DNA of 64,000 nucleotides from Odobenus rosmarus divergens (taxonomy: Eukaryota > Chordata > Mammalia > Carnivora > Odobenidae). Shown one piece after another: positions 24,244 to 34,925 of the stretch. The translations under genes were made by a program, and so were the position numbers. Every line of letters begins with the position of its first letter. Position 1 is the stretch's first letter. The notes under the pieces are model-generated. The model did no database searches and was not told where the DNA came from. It was given only the letters and a program-made list of their open reading frames with translations. Location of the stretch: contig NW_004450464.1 in the NCBI RefSeq assembly GCF_000321225.1, positions 3,233,569 through 3,297,568 on the forward strand. The letters are read 5' to 3'.

Positions 24244-24246
<3 letters not shown>
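23150..24246. other. CpG-retaining unique block, candidate regulatory region
   Basis: Repeat-free and richer in G+C and in CpG than the surroundings, with CpG-bearing words at 23180-23290, 23546-23610, 23683-23700 and 23995-24055. It includes a perfect MEF2 consensus (24177-24186) and a GATGACGTGTCC word with a CRE half-site near 24030. Overlapping open frames in both directions (for example 23453-23740 minus, 95 codons) are not recognisable. Could be an enhancer or an unrecognised non-coding exon; only cross-species comparison would tell. Confidence 0.4.
24177..24186. promoter_or_regulatory. Perfect MEF2 consensus word
   Basis: CTATTTATAG is a full, palindrome-like match to CTAWWWWTAG. It could equally be read as a TATA-like word. 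One site alone does not show function. Confidence 0.3.

Positions 24247-24274
<28 letters not shown>
24247..24274 (+). repeat. GT microsatellite, 14 units
   Basis: Fourteen uninterrupted GT units directly after TCCTTA. Confidence 0.95.
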
Positions 24275-24275
<1 letters not shown>

Positions 24276-25315
24276 GTTAAACAATCAACAACATTTGCTA
24301 TTCGAATGCAGTTGTGCTGGGCAACTATTTTCCTGGTGATGCTTATCTGCAGTGCCACAACAGTAAGTGGTATATGTTTCAACATCCTCAGCCGAAGGAA
24401 GCCGAGGAGATGAAGCCCACATAACAGAAGAAGAATGACAAGCTGGCAGGCTACTTGGTGGCTTCAGGGCTTTCTTGGAACCCAGCACGCTCTGTAAAGA
24501 TGTGTGCAAACCTTCTGGCATTTTTCGCTTTAATGCTCTTGTGACAAATTAAAGCATATTATAAGCTACTTTCAAATTTTCCACTATTCCCAATGAAGAT
24601 TTTTTTTTTTTTTTTGCTGGAAAAGATAGTGGTTTTTGGTTTGTTTTTTTTTTTAACCTAAAATATCAGTCAGCCTGAAATATTTATATTGAAGTCAAGG
24701 GAGTATATTAATAACTCATAGAACATAAATTACTTTGGGGTTATCCCTCTAATTCAGAATCTTGGCAATCAGATAAGCTAGTGTTTGGTTCCCTTTTCCT
24801 TTCTCACCACTATAATCCTGATACTGACACCCACCAATTGTGACACTTTCCAACATGCTTGTACCCCTTCCTCTGTATCGCCTTTAGAATGAAAACAACT
24901 TACCCAGCTAAACGAGATGAATAATTAATCACTTAGTCCCACTGGAAGAAAATGACACATATGGCTGAGTAGCAGGGGGCATTAAGAAAAAGAGCTGTCA
25001 AAGGGTGCCCTTTCTTCCCAAATGTTAAAGAATGCTATTTTTCTCTACCCTTAGAGGATCAGAAGGTAATGATAGGAGCAAAATGCCTGATGGTACAGAA
25101 TGGATGTCTAGAAAACAATTAGGTTAACTAGTGTTCTTATAAGTAAACATTGTAATTATGAGCTCATTTAAATCTCCATCCCCTGAATTAATTTAATGTT
25201 ACCAACTTTTGAGGCCACCCAAGAAGGTCTGGGATCCGCTCAGCTGCTACAAAGCCTGCACGTGAATCTCTCTCAGTCTCAGAATATAGACTTCCAGGAA
25301 CTCCAGAGTTGATTC
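24275..25315. other. Unique non-coding DNA with T homopolymers
   Basis: T runs lie at about 24600-24616 and 24643-24654. Nothing else is recognised. The end of this stretch is the target site of the small SINE remnant at 25329. Confidence 0.55.
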
Positions 25316-25328
25316 CAAGGGATGTGTT

Positions 25329-25418
25329 GTACAAAGTTGGCTTGAGATTCCCTCTCTCCCTCCCCCTCTCCCCCTGTCCCTCCTCACTCTCTCTCTCACT
25401 CTCAAATAAATATATAAA
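25329..25418 (+). mobile_element. SINEC tail remnant (5'-truncated) with perfect target duplication
   Basis: About 90 bp, of which the SINE-like part runs from CTTGAGATTCCCTCTCTCCC through the CCCCTGTCCC and CTCACTCTCTCTCTCACTCT tracts to AAATAAATATATAAA. It is bounded by the identical 13-mer CAAGGGATGTGTT at 25316-25328 and 25419-25431. The perfect repeat shows the unit was inserted at this size. Confidence 0.85.
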
Positions 25419-25646
25419 CAAGGGATGTGTTAAAATCTGTAAGCGTACCAAGCATTGTTCGTAGTATGAGAAAGTATTATTTCACACACATATGTACCAG
25501 TGTTCAAATATATAAACAGGTGCTGTTGTGATCGATAAAATGCAGAATCATTTAATTTTATCCTTAAACACATGGTAGCTTTTTATTGATGACATTGTGC
25601 ATAGTCTCAATCAAGAGATTCTAAAAGTATAGCCATGGGGTCCATT

Positions 25647-25671
25647 GTTTTGTTTTGTTTTGTTTTGTTTT
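25647..25671 (+). repeat. TTTTG pentanucleotide repeat
   Basis: About five units of GTTTT ending in a T run. Confidence 0.9.
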
Positions 25672-25679
25672 TCCATTTG

Positions 25680-25716
25680 AAGAGATCTCCATATACCAGA
25701 AGATTGAGAACCACTG
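25680..25716. mobile_element. Possible hAT transposon end
   Basis: GATTGAGAACCACTG matches the terminal inverted repeat shared by MER5A and related hAT elements. The other end is not identifiable, perhaps because of the TTTTG expansion just upstream. Tentative. Confidence 0.35.
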
Positions 25717-26361
25717 CAATGTACAGGATTTGGACCCAGCGTCTGGGTGGTATGGCAGGGTACCCTGACTCCCAGAAGGAGGGTTTCCCTGGAAGCAGCC
25801 TCTTCTTTTAGTTGAAGGGCTTTGCAGTCACTTTTATTAGGTCATCATGGTCCTCGATGCAAGAAAGGCATCATTTTTGCCCCCTGTAAAAGACACGACC
25901 AGGTATTTCTTCTCGGGTAGGAATGCGGAATAAGTCAATATGGATTATGTGGTAAGAATTTCAGAGCTCTGGAAAGGTGCTGGTGTCATTTGAAATCACT
26001 CTTACTCCCTGAAATTCACTTTAGCTCAAGAATTTGATCTTTGTTGGAACAGATGCCCTGGGGAAAGGCTGATACTTCACATTTCTATCATTGTTTATTT
26101 CTCGATGGCCACAGTGGGTTTTAGAACCTTGTGCATTTGAAATGGAGGCATATCTGCTAAAAGGGGGAAAAATAAGGGACTCCCAAACCTCTGAACAGTT
26201 CATTTCCTCTGAATTTTGGCTTCACATGCTGCTCCTCCCAAAGTTAAGCCATTGTAGTGAACAGCACTGCCTTTCAGCATTCCCAAAGAAACAAACGTTC
26301 AATTGTATGTGACTTAGTGTTTGTGATGCACATACGATGTGCAGCAATGTGCTTTGGAAAA
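25717..26361. other. Unique non-coding DNA
   Basis: No repeat or gene recognised. Complementary short frames at 26021-26203 and 26091-26312 are uninformative. Confidence 0.55.
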
Positions 26362-26370
26362 CATGATGTT

Positions 26371-26577
26371 GTGGGTTTTTTTAAGATTTTATTTTATTTA
26401 TTTATTTGAGAGAGAGCCAGCGAGAGAGAGAGCATGAGCATGGGGATGGGTGGAGGGAGAGAGAGAAGCAGACTCCCCACCAAGCAGGGAGACCCACGCG
26501 GAGGTCCATCCCAGGACCCTGGGATCATGACTTGAGCTGAAGGCAGACACTTAACCGACTGAGCCACCCAGGAGCCC
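26371..26577 (-). mobile_element. Carnivore SINE (SINEC), full-length
   Basis: Complement of the SINE, from TTTTTTTAAGATTTTATTTT through AAGCAGACTCCCCACCAAGC and ATCCCAGGACCCTGGGATCA to the head ACTGAGCCACCCAGGAGCCC. Flanked by CATGATGTT at 26362-26370 and 26578-26586 (9-bp target duplication). The head is complete apart from point changes. Confidence 0.96.
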
Positions 26578-26586
26578 CATGATGTT

Positions 26587-29148
26587 CTTTTTCTAGAAGG
26601 CTCCCATTTTGTAGCATCAGAGGATTTTTGTACAAGAAACATGTGCTGGAGTAATTCTCTACTGTTCTTTCTTCTGTTCCACCAATAACTTTATCTCAGA
26701 AATTGATTTCCTCCTTGGTAGAGAAAAATTGCTTACATTTCCAGTGGAAGATGTGTACATGTTTACCGGCATTCTCTCTCTCTCTATTTTTCATCACCAG
26801 TAAGTTTTGAGGAAGTTATACTTTGCATCAGTATTCATGGGAACGGTCCCTGGTGGTCCACCTGGGCTGCACACTAGCCGGGGACAGTGTTCAGTGGAGG
26901 GTGCTCTCTTAACATTTGTGACAAGGCAATACTTCATCGTGCAGGACCGAACCGCACACTTCAGGATGTTTGGTGCCCTGGCCTCTAAATTCTAGAAGCA
27001 TCTTGTAGTCATCCACACAACCAAAGGAAAACAAAACCCCCAAAACACCCCGACCCGTTTCCCTACACCTCAGCGAAGAGTTCCATCCCTGGTGGAAAAC
27101 CACAGGGCAGCCCCTTCCCCAAGGCAGAATCATTCCTCAAGGCATCCGGCAGGTGGCCGTCACAAAGTGGACCACCTTCTTATGGTGATTACCAGTTGGC
27201 CCTCTCTAACTCTCGTCCTGTATGCCTCAGGTCTCCGTTCATTGACTACTTTTAGTTTCAGAACATGTGCATGTGCTAGATGATGCCGGAGTGTTTTGTT
27301 TGCCCTTTAATGAGGATTCCCCAAATGCCGAGGCAGTGGGATGAGAATGCTGTGTCATTTTGCCCTGCTTGTGTTCGGCTTGGTGGCGATGTGTGTGCAA
27401 AATTGGCTTTTCCCGCCATCGAGGGCATACGAGATACTGCAGTGAGGAACAGATCGCTTTTCTTTCCCCTTATTCAGCCTTCCCGATCTTTCCAGCTGTA
27501 CTTGGGATTTCAAAGTGCCACTGATAAGCTGATGATTTTGTTTTAGGGGCTCGATAGGGAGAGGGAGATTAAATACTGCCAACTGTGAGCACTAACACTG
27601 TCCCCTAGGCAAATAAACAAGAGCCCTTCAGAAGGGATGTAAAATTGGTTTTCCAGGTTTAACTTCCACAACTGTTTTAATAGAGCTTGTAAAAATATAC
27701 TCTAATTGCTCTGTGGCACTTCTTCCATTGCGAAGATTCTACTTCAAACCCTTTATGACTCCCTTGTTCTACAGGTAGATGTTTATATTATGATAGATAT
27801 CTCTAGTTAGCTAAACAAGAAAAACCTACCAAATAATTCCCCACGTGGAAATTAAACCTTCTGGACCAAGCTCTCAGTGCCAGCACTCTGTTTCCACATT
27901 GTTTCCAATTCTCCATGTAAGTTCGTGTACCTTCTTAAATACACATAAACCGCAACTGTCTGAAACCTGGCTCATGAAGATGCTGGGGGTCGCTGACTCT
28001 GTGAATCTGCCCTGGGAATAAGGGATTAGAGATTCGAGCCTACAAAATCTCTCAGTGGATTGTAAAGGGGGCGTCCGGGACTCTGCGTCTTCTCTGAGAC
28101 ACCCACAGAAGGTCACGGCTTGGAAGAGCACAGGGAGTCAGCCATGGACAACTCAAGTGTTGGGAAGCATTATTGTTGGTTGCCTGGAGCTGTCTGCTAC
28201 CTACGTCTCTATGAGTGGAGTGAGAGGCTGCAGACACCCCTCTTCTTGTTCAGATCCCGAGGCTCAGAGCATAATAACATCCCTTGGTCTGAAGTTCAGC
28301 AAACATTTCTCGGTCACCTCTTCTTTCTAAGCTTTCAGGGCTTACTTCTCTGTCTTCCTGTGTTGATCTCTTTCTAAGTGACAGTAATTCTATGTCACAT
28401 TCCCTGAGTCCTATGGGGCAGCTCCTCAACTTCTAGACCATTCTGTGTCCAGTGGAAGTTATTGGAAGCTTTGCTGTGGAGAGTTTCCGTTGGAATTCGG
28501 GTGCCACAGATTCTGCCATTTCTGCAGCTCACACACAGGTCACTTTGGGCTAGAAAGCCTGGCTTTAGCCCGGCACAATGTGTAATTTTGTATGGGAAAA
28601 AGAAAAAAAGGAAGTGAACGATTAAGATTTCTATTTGAATTAGGAATATTTTCAGGGGCTTAGGCTGGACAATTTCCCAGGCCCCCTTCAGGGCTAAAGT
28701 TCTGTGGATCTAAAGCAGATCCTGTCTCTGGTCTTATAAGAAGTGATTTCATAGACTGTTTTCTCATCCCCCCCCCCCATTTCTGGGCATTCATCCCCTG
28801 GTTCCTAAAAACTGGGTCCATGAACATAGTAGCTCCACACCAACTGAATTTGTTTCTCAAATGGCCCATCTGCTCACATTGCATTTTTGGGTTCAATGGT
28901 CAGAACTTTCCATAAGCTGACTTTGAGATGACTTTGATGCTCAGACTCAAAAACTCACAAAAAGAGGCAACAGGGCAGCTAATAGAGGTACAAGGCTTCT
29001 GAGTAGAACGAGCAGGATGTAAAAAGTCCCTGAGCAGGAAATGTCATATTTGACGTATGGAGGAAGAGCCAATGTATTAAGGCTGATTTTTTCCCCAGTT
29101 CAGCTTCTTTTCTGAGTACATACTTCTTCTCTCTCTCTCACCCTTTAT
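26587..29148. other. Repeat-poor unique DNA
   Basis: About 2.5 kb without a recognised transposon. The part at 26800-27560 keeps several CpGs (for example around 27040-27065 and 27400-27430). Many short open frames on both strands overlap (26807-27582, 27874-28377), and none has a recognisable product. A C9 run lies at 28770-28778. Candidate for regulatory content on absence of repeats alone. Confidence 0.5.
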
Positions 29149-29325
29149 ACACACACCCACACACACACTCACATATGTAAATACTTTTATAAAACTAGAT
29201 GATACAAGGATAGGAATTTGTTCTATGATTTATAGGAATTTCTTCAATGATTTACTGTATATATGTTTCATTCTATATATAAATAGAATACATATGTGTG
29301 TGTAATATATATATATATACACACT
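29149..29325 (+). repeat. CA and TA simple repeats
   Basis: An imperfect CA run at about 29149-29175 follows CTCTCTCTCTC (29129-29141). A TA run with adjoining CACAC lies at about 29306-29325. The DNA between them is TATGTAT-rich. Confidence 0.85.
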
Positions 29326-29754
29326 TAGTATTCTGTATAAAATATGCATGTTATTGTGAATGTTCTGATAGTAATGCATGTAGAGAATTGTCTCAAAACC
29401 ACGACTGTATATGTGTAGATATGTATTAACTTTTATATGTGAATAGAACAGCCCCATATCATTAGGTATGTTTACCTACAGACATAGGTCTTCTCAGCTT
29501 AAGAATGCCAAATATTGTATTTTCTTCCTTCACCCCACCCCCAGCATGAAAGGGTCTCCCTGAATACTACCTGCCTTTGATCTTCAAATCTGTGCAAGGT
29601 GAGCATTGAGTCAGCTGTTGCTGCAGTGTTAATGTTGACTTCACTTCTTTTTAACCTACTGGCATTTCCTAACTGTGTCATCATTTACTCATTTCCTGTG
29701 TTCTTCTGTGCATCTTTAATTTTTAATGCGGGTCTCTCTATCATCTGACTCCTG
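29326..29754. other. Unique AT-rich DNA
   Basis: TATGTGTA-type words dominate the first 120 bp, next to the TA repeat. Nothing else recognised. Confidence 0.5.
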
Positions 29755-30190
29755 TGTTTCTTTCCAATCCCAGGCTCCCTCCTACCTCTTTCCTTCTCTA
29801 TCTCTGAGCCCTAAGATCTCACCTTTTTGAAACATGTAGTGTTTTTCTTCTGTTGTCACATTTTCTTTCTCTTTTGTTTCTCCAGTCCAGAGTGACCACC
29901 AGCCTGAATTTACCTGGCCTCCTCCCACTGGTCTGCAGGATCCAGATCAAGTATCTCCTCCTCTGGGAGATGAGTTAGAGGTTTTCCTTTCCTCCCAGGG
30001 AAATGATCTCGCCCTTCTCTGTACTAATGTTGTCTATTGTGCATGTGTCCAAAGTAACACTTCACAAGCTACTTCATTGCTCCATTTTTAAGCTTGTCTC
30101 CCTTTCTAGACTGAGCAAGCTTTAGTCATTATTGTCCCCATAGGTATCTCCACTTGGGTCACATGTAGCACATAGTAGCTGTGTTCTGAA
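29755..30190 (+). mobile_element. L2 LINE 3' region
   Basis: Pyrimidine-rich start, then ATCAAGTATCTCCTCCTCTG, GTCTCCCTTTCTAGACTGAG, CATTATTGTCCCCATAGGTA and GTCACATGTAGCACATAGTA follow the order of the L2 3' end. The 5' edge is soft. Confidence 0.65.
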
Positions 30191-30897
30191 GCAAAGCGGC
30201 TAGTGAAGAGCATTTCATGGTGGTTCCAGTGTCACTGATAAAGGACGTATTATTTAATGCTTATGGAAAACCTCATTAATAACTGCTACTCTCAGTTAAC
30301 ATGGAAAGAATGCTTAAAGTTTGCATCAGAATAAATTATTATGTTGATAGACAGGTAGGATATGCTGTGGACTTACAAGAAATACTTTATATCTGTGCTA
30401 CAAAATCAATGTGACTTCTTGCTTTCCTATGGTTATAACTTAGCTGACGTCAGATTTTGTAATTTAGCAAGAATAGCTTTGACTTTTAGTCTCAATGGTA
30501 GATCTACAAAGAAAATCCGGGTTTGAAGTGAACCTGATATTTTCCTAAAAATCTCATTTCTGGAATTTCCTTCTATTGAACTGAAGGTATTAAAAAATGA
30601 AATCTTAATTTTTAGTTATCATTTAGATAAGGTCAGACTAACTCACTCCAAGTCGACTGCAAATTCCATTGTGGCAGGCAAGTCAGCTGATATTGCGGTG
30701 GCAAGTCTAGAGCTCCCATAATTTCCGATTCTGGGATTTCCCCACTAATAAAATACTGACTGTATCATCAAAGAATATGCCATCGAGTGTAGAAGTAAAA
30801 TATGACAAGTGTTGCAGGTGATGAATAACCTTTTCAAGTATCAATCCCTCTTCCAGCTCAACAGAGAGATGCAAGGGAAAAGATGCTGGGACAGCAT
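30191..30897. other. Unique non-coding DNA
   Basis: No repeat, gene or regular simple sequence is seen in these 700 bp. Confidence 0.55.
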
Positions 30898-31140
30898 TTA
30901 CTAACAGCTGACATCTATTGAGTTCCTTTATGTGCCAGGCAGTGTAATAACTATCATACAGGTATTAATTAAACTGATTTTACAGAGAACCCTAAGAAAT
31001 AGCTGGTATCATTTGCATTTGATTCATAGAATGCTGAGCCTTAGCGATATTAAGTAACAAACAGCCAGAAGCAGCGTGGTCAAAAGTGGGGCCAAGTCAA
31101 TGAATGCAAAGTTCGTGCTCTTGACCACCATGCTTCCTCT
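30898..31140 (-). mobile_element. MIR SINE, near full-length
   Basis: Reverse complement of MIR, from AACAGCTGACATCTATTGAG and TTATGTGCCAGGCAGTGTAA through TGATTTTACAGAGAACCCTA and GATATTAAGTAACAAACAGC to GTGCTCTTGACCACCATGCT. Length is about 243 of the usual 260 bp. Confidence 0.9.
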
Positions 31141-31449
31141 TGGGATTGGAAAATTCTCAAAAGGCATCTAGTCCATGTTAATTATATCCTAAGCATACCT
31201 GGAGATAACAAGAGGCTGATGGAAGTTCCCTTGCTTTTTTAGTGAGGGAAGACTTGTCTTAGTGATGGACTAGGGAAAAAAAAAAAAAAAACTCTATGGG
31301 AATTCAACCTCTGTGGTGAATCTGGCTTGATCTCAGGCAACTTGTAACTTCAGAATTCTGAAAGGTCATCCCAAGCATGAGCTGCATAGAGCACAGAGGG
31401 TGGACTGGGGGCAGGGAAAGGTCAGGCCTAGACCTCAATTCCTAAAAAG
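31141..31449. other. Unique DNA with an A homopolymer
   Basis: A run at about 31275-31290. Otherwise nothing recognised. Confidence 0.55.
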
Positions 31450-31755
31450 GGCATGCCATTTTTTTTTGATTCTACATATAATTTATAACATGATGACCAC
31501 ACTTAATACTACTGTATTGTATAATCGAAATCTGCTAAAAGAGTAGAACATAAGTGTTCTCACCAAAAAAACCCCCCCAAAAAAAACAAAAAGCAACAAC
31601 AAAAAAAGTTAAGTATGTGAGATTGTAGATGGGTTAATTAACTCGAGGGTGGGAAGTCCTTTTATAAAGGATATGTATATCAAATCATCACATTGTACAC
31701 TTTAAATATCTTACAATTTTATTTGTCCATTATATCTCAGTAAAGCTGAGGGTGG
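31450..31755 (+). mobile_element. L1 LINE 3' UTR (L1MA/MB-type)
   Basis: TAATACTACTGTATTGTATA, TGCTAAAAGAGTAGAACATA and GTGTTCTCACCAAAAAAACC are followed by ATATCAAATCATCACATTGT, TTAAATATCTTACAATTTTA and ATTATATCTCAGTAAAGCTG. This is the final 300 bp of an old mammalian L1. An A/C-rich internal patch (about 31563-31608) has expanded. Confidence 0.88.
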
Positions 31756-34677
31756 GGGGAGTGGAAAGTCCACCTCGATCATATTTTCAACAAGGGCCCA
31801 GGCCACTACCCCAAAGACTCATCCCTCAGTAAAATATACTGAATATATGGATGCTGAAGTAAATTAATATGCCAACCTTTGATACGCCTTTCTCCTGCAT
31901 TCACCTCAAAATTCCAGCAAATGATTGCCTGTTCATTTCCTCACTGGATTTAAGACCTGCTTTTTTATTCCTCTAGTTACATATGCTTTTGAGTTTAAAT
32001 TGCTTGGCATCCTTTAAAGTTTGCAAAGCACCATGAAAAATCACTGAAATGAAAAGCACTAAAATATGTAAATTGTTGCTATTGTTCTTAAGTGCTTCTT
32101 CACATAGGATATGATCATTTCAAAGACAAAGTAAGATTTCTTTCATGTCAACAACGATTATGTTTACAGCATGGGATCAGTCTTCAATATAGGAATCTTA
32201 CTACTTCTATAAAGTTAAAAAAATTTGTTTTAAACTTTTGGAATTTATACTTCAAATTCATTAACCTCTTCTTCTTTCTTCCTGCCTTCTTTTTTTCTTC
32301 CCTCTATTTTTGATGAAAATTATGAGTTTGGAGGCAGTTGCAAAGCATGCAGCAGTAAAATTGTCAGTTAAGTAATTATGTATTAGACACTGGTTTATAG
32401 ACTCTGACTTTAAAAAGCAGTTTAATTTTCTTTTAGTGTAAAATATAATAAATATTGATTTAGGGGGACATGCACTCTGCTATGTAGTATGGAGCAAAGA
32501 GCTTAAAAGTTAATTCTTTAATATAGACAGATTATAAACTAGCACTCAGAGGCACATCTTCAGTTTGCTGGAAGGTTATTTTTCTGGCCTGTGGGTCATG
32601 CCTAAGACAGTTCAGTCTTCTTTTCCCTACCCTCTCCCCCACTATTAAAGACAAATTATATTCCTATAGTGGCCAAACAGTGACAGATTTGAGATTTTTT
32701 CCCCTTTGTCTTTAGAAGTTAGAAAGAGTCTGATGCACTTCTGAAATCCTCCAGCCTTCAAAGTCAGGGAATTTTGTTGATCTCATATTTCCTGGTGTCT
32801 GCTTTTGGAAGCAAAATGACTACTCTCTCAGGAATCCTTCAGTCAGAGTTACGACTGATGATGTGAGTCAATAAATGCTTCTTGACCTGTGGTCAGTGTA
32901 ACAGCCAGGCTCTAGGGACATGAGGCATCTGCCCAGAATGAAGCTGTAAGTGTGGATGCAGAAGGGCCTGGAATAGCATGCAGGCAAAGGAGAAGAAAGC
33001 TACCAAGAGGAGAGTGAAATTTATGGATTGGCAGGGAATTTTAAAATAAAAGGCTATGCTTGACTTAGCTGTCACCTTTAAGGAAAGAAAATGAGATTTT
33101 TCAAAAATATTATGCAAATGTAAAAGTGACCTAACCAGCATTTGTGGATAAATCCATATTATTGTTCTAAGTCAGGTCCTGATGTGCTGGTGTACAGATA
33201 AAATGCAGATCAATTTACTCGTTGCATGATTGGCGACCACACTAATTGTGATTCATAACTGTCACCCACCATTTGTGCTATTTGAGAGCAATTCTGAGCA
33301 TGGGTAATTATGGTGGATTGCCCCAGTGCCAAGCAGATATTGTGTAAATCCTTCAGCTGAGGTGAGCCTGACAAGCTGTGAGTAATAGACTGCACCTTGG
33401 AACAGATTTATATTTGAGGCCCAGTTAGCTGGAGTGCTTCATACTTTTCATTTCTCAATAACTTGACTGGAACTGAGGCAGTCAATTATTTCCCAAATTC
33501 TCCATTTTCGTGATAGGACAATCAATAAAGAGCAACTATTAATTTAGAGTCACTCTGATATACTAGGACTAGACAGTTTTACTATAATATTGATTACTTC
33601 TGTAATTTACCACTGGTCCTAAATGCCAACACGATCCAGACACTTGGGAGGTCATTAGAAATACGTTGTTTCCTAGTGATGCAAGTTCACTTATTGGTAA
33701 GCACAAAGGCTTTGTGGTCATGACAGTTGGACTCCTTGATTCTTCAAAAAGTAGCGTAATATTCACCAATCACGCATCACACCACACAGCGGAAAATAGA
33801 GGAGCAAAGTTAAGAGGTGTTTTTTCTTTATAGACGCAGTTCTCCAGATGAGGTCCAGGAATGATTCTAGGCCACTGTCCTCCCATACGGCAGGACCTTG
33901 GGTAGCCCCCCCAGTTGTTATCTTGCTCCTGATCTTTTGTGGAGGAGTTTCCCACCACAATCAGATGTCATATGAGGAGTTCTCAATAAACTTGCTAGCT
34001 CTAAACACTGTATAGTATCTGATTCATATCTACTAGTGATAAATTAGCACCACTGATGAATCAACAAAATTTGAGACTCTGAGGTTGGTTGTAGCATTTT
34101 TTTTACACGTTAGAACTGTTTGTGAGAATACACACACACACACATACACACACTAGAGTACGCTATTACCAAATTAATGAAAAGTGTATATTAACAAAAA
34201 TTGTGTAGGGTTAATGTAGGAGTAGTAGATGTTCAAGACCAATGATGAAAGAGTAAAAGACTATATGTAATTCATACATACATGTAATCCTGGAAGATTA
34301 GTGAAAAGTTAGTTAGAGATAAACAATGAGTGATTAGTGTATGTTTCTGTAAGTCTCATAAGATGTATCTAGATGGAATAAATGCATATTTTTATAGGCC
34401 ATTGGCCATTATCTGTTTTATGAAGCTATATAAAAAAAAGAAATAACATCGTATCTTTTTTATCGTAAAGTCCATTATGTTCTGTGGAAGGACAACTTAC
34501 TTAAGTATTAGAAATCTCCATGTTTACAAATACACGTAACCATATATCACTGTTGATGAAGATGCGTTGAAAAATGGTTGAACATATTTAGGAATTTTTC
34601 AAGTAGGTTGTACAAGGATGTCAGTTTTATTTCCCTTACCTTGAGATGTGTTATTTAGAATCTAAACTTAAAAAAAA
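31756..34677. other. Unique non-coding DNA with a CA repeat
   Basis: About 2.9 kb. A CA run of about 12 units lies at 34129-34153, with one TA interruption. An A run precedes the SINE target site at about 34668-34680. Several short open frames (32893-33141 minus, 33763-33960 minus) are unrecognised. Confidence 0.5.
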
Positions 34678-34689
34678 AAATAAGATGAG

Positions 34690-34913
34690 GGGCACCTGTG
34701 TGGCTCAATCATTAAGCATCTGCCTTAGGCTCAGGTCATGATCCTGGGGTCCTGGGATCGAGTCCCGCATCAGACTCCCTGCTCAGCGGGAAGCCTGCTT
34801 CTCCCTCTCCCACTGCCCCTGCTTCTGTTCCCTCTCTCACTGTGTCTCTCTCTGTCAAATAAGTAAAATCTTTAAAAAAAAAAAACCAACATTAAATAAA
34901 TAAATAAATAAAT
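34690..34913 (+). mobile_element. Carnivore SINE (SINEC), full-length with A-rich tail
   Basis: Head GGGCACCTGTGTGGCTCAAT, then TTAAGCATCTGCCTTAGGCT, CAGGTCATGATCCTGGGGTC, GGGATCGAGTCCCGCATCAG, GAAGCCTGCTTCTCCCTCTC, the CT-rich region and a tail of A runs plus an AAAT array (34893-34920). The near-repeat AAATAAGATGAG (34678-34689) / AAATAAGGTGAG (34914-34925) is the target duplication with one mismatch. The tRNA-like A- and B-box region is intact. This copy best indicates an arctoid carnivore. Confidence 0.97.
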
Positions 34914-34925
34914 AAATAAGGTGAG

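Noticed and set aside
24170..24521. Overlapping frames around the GT repeat
   Set aside because: The frames include translated GT/CA repeat and have no domain.
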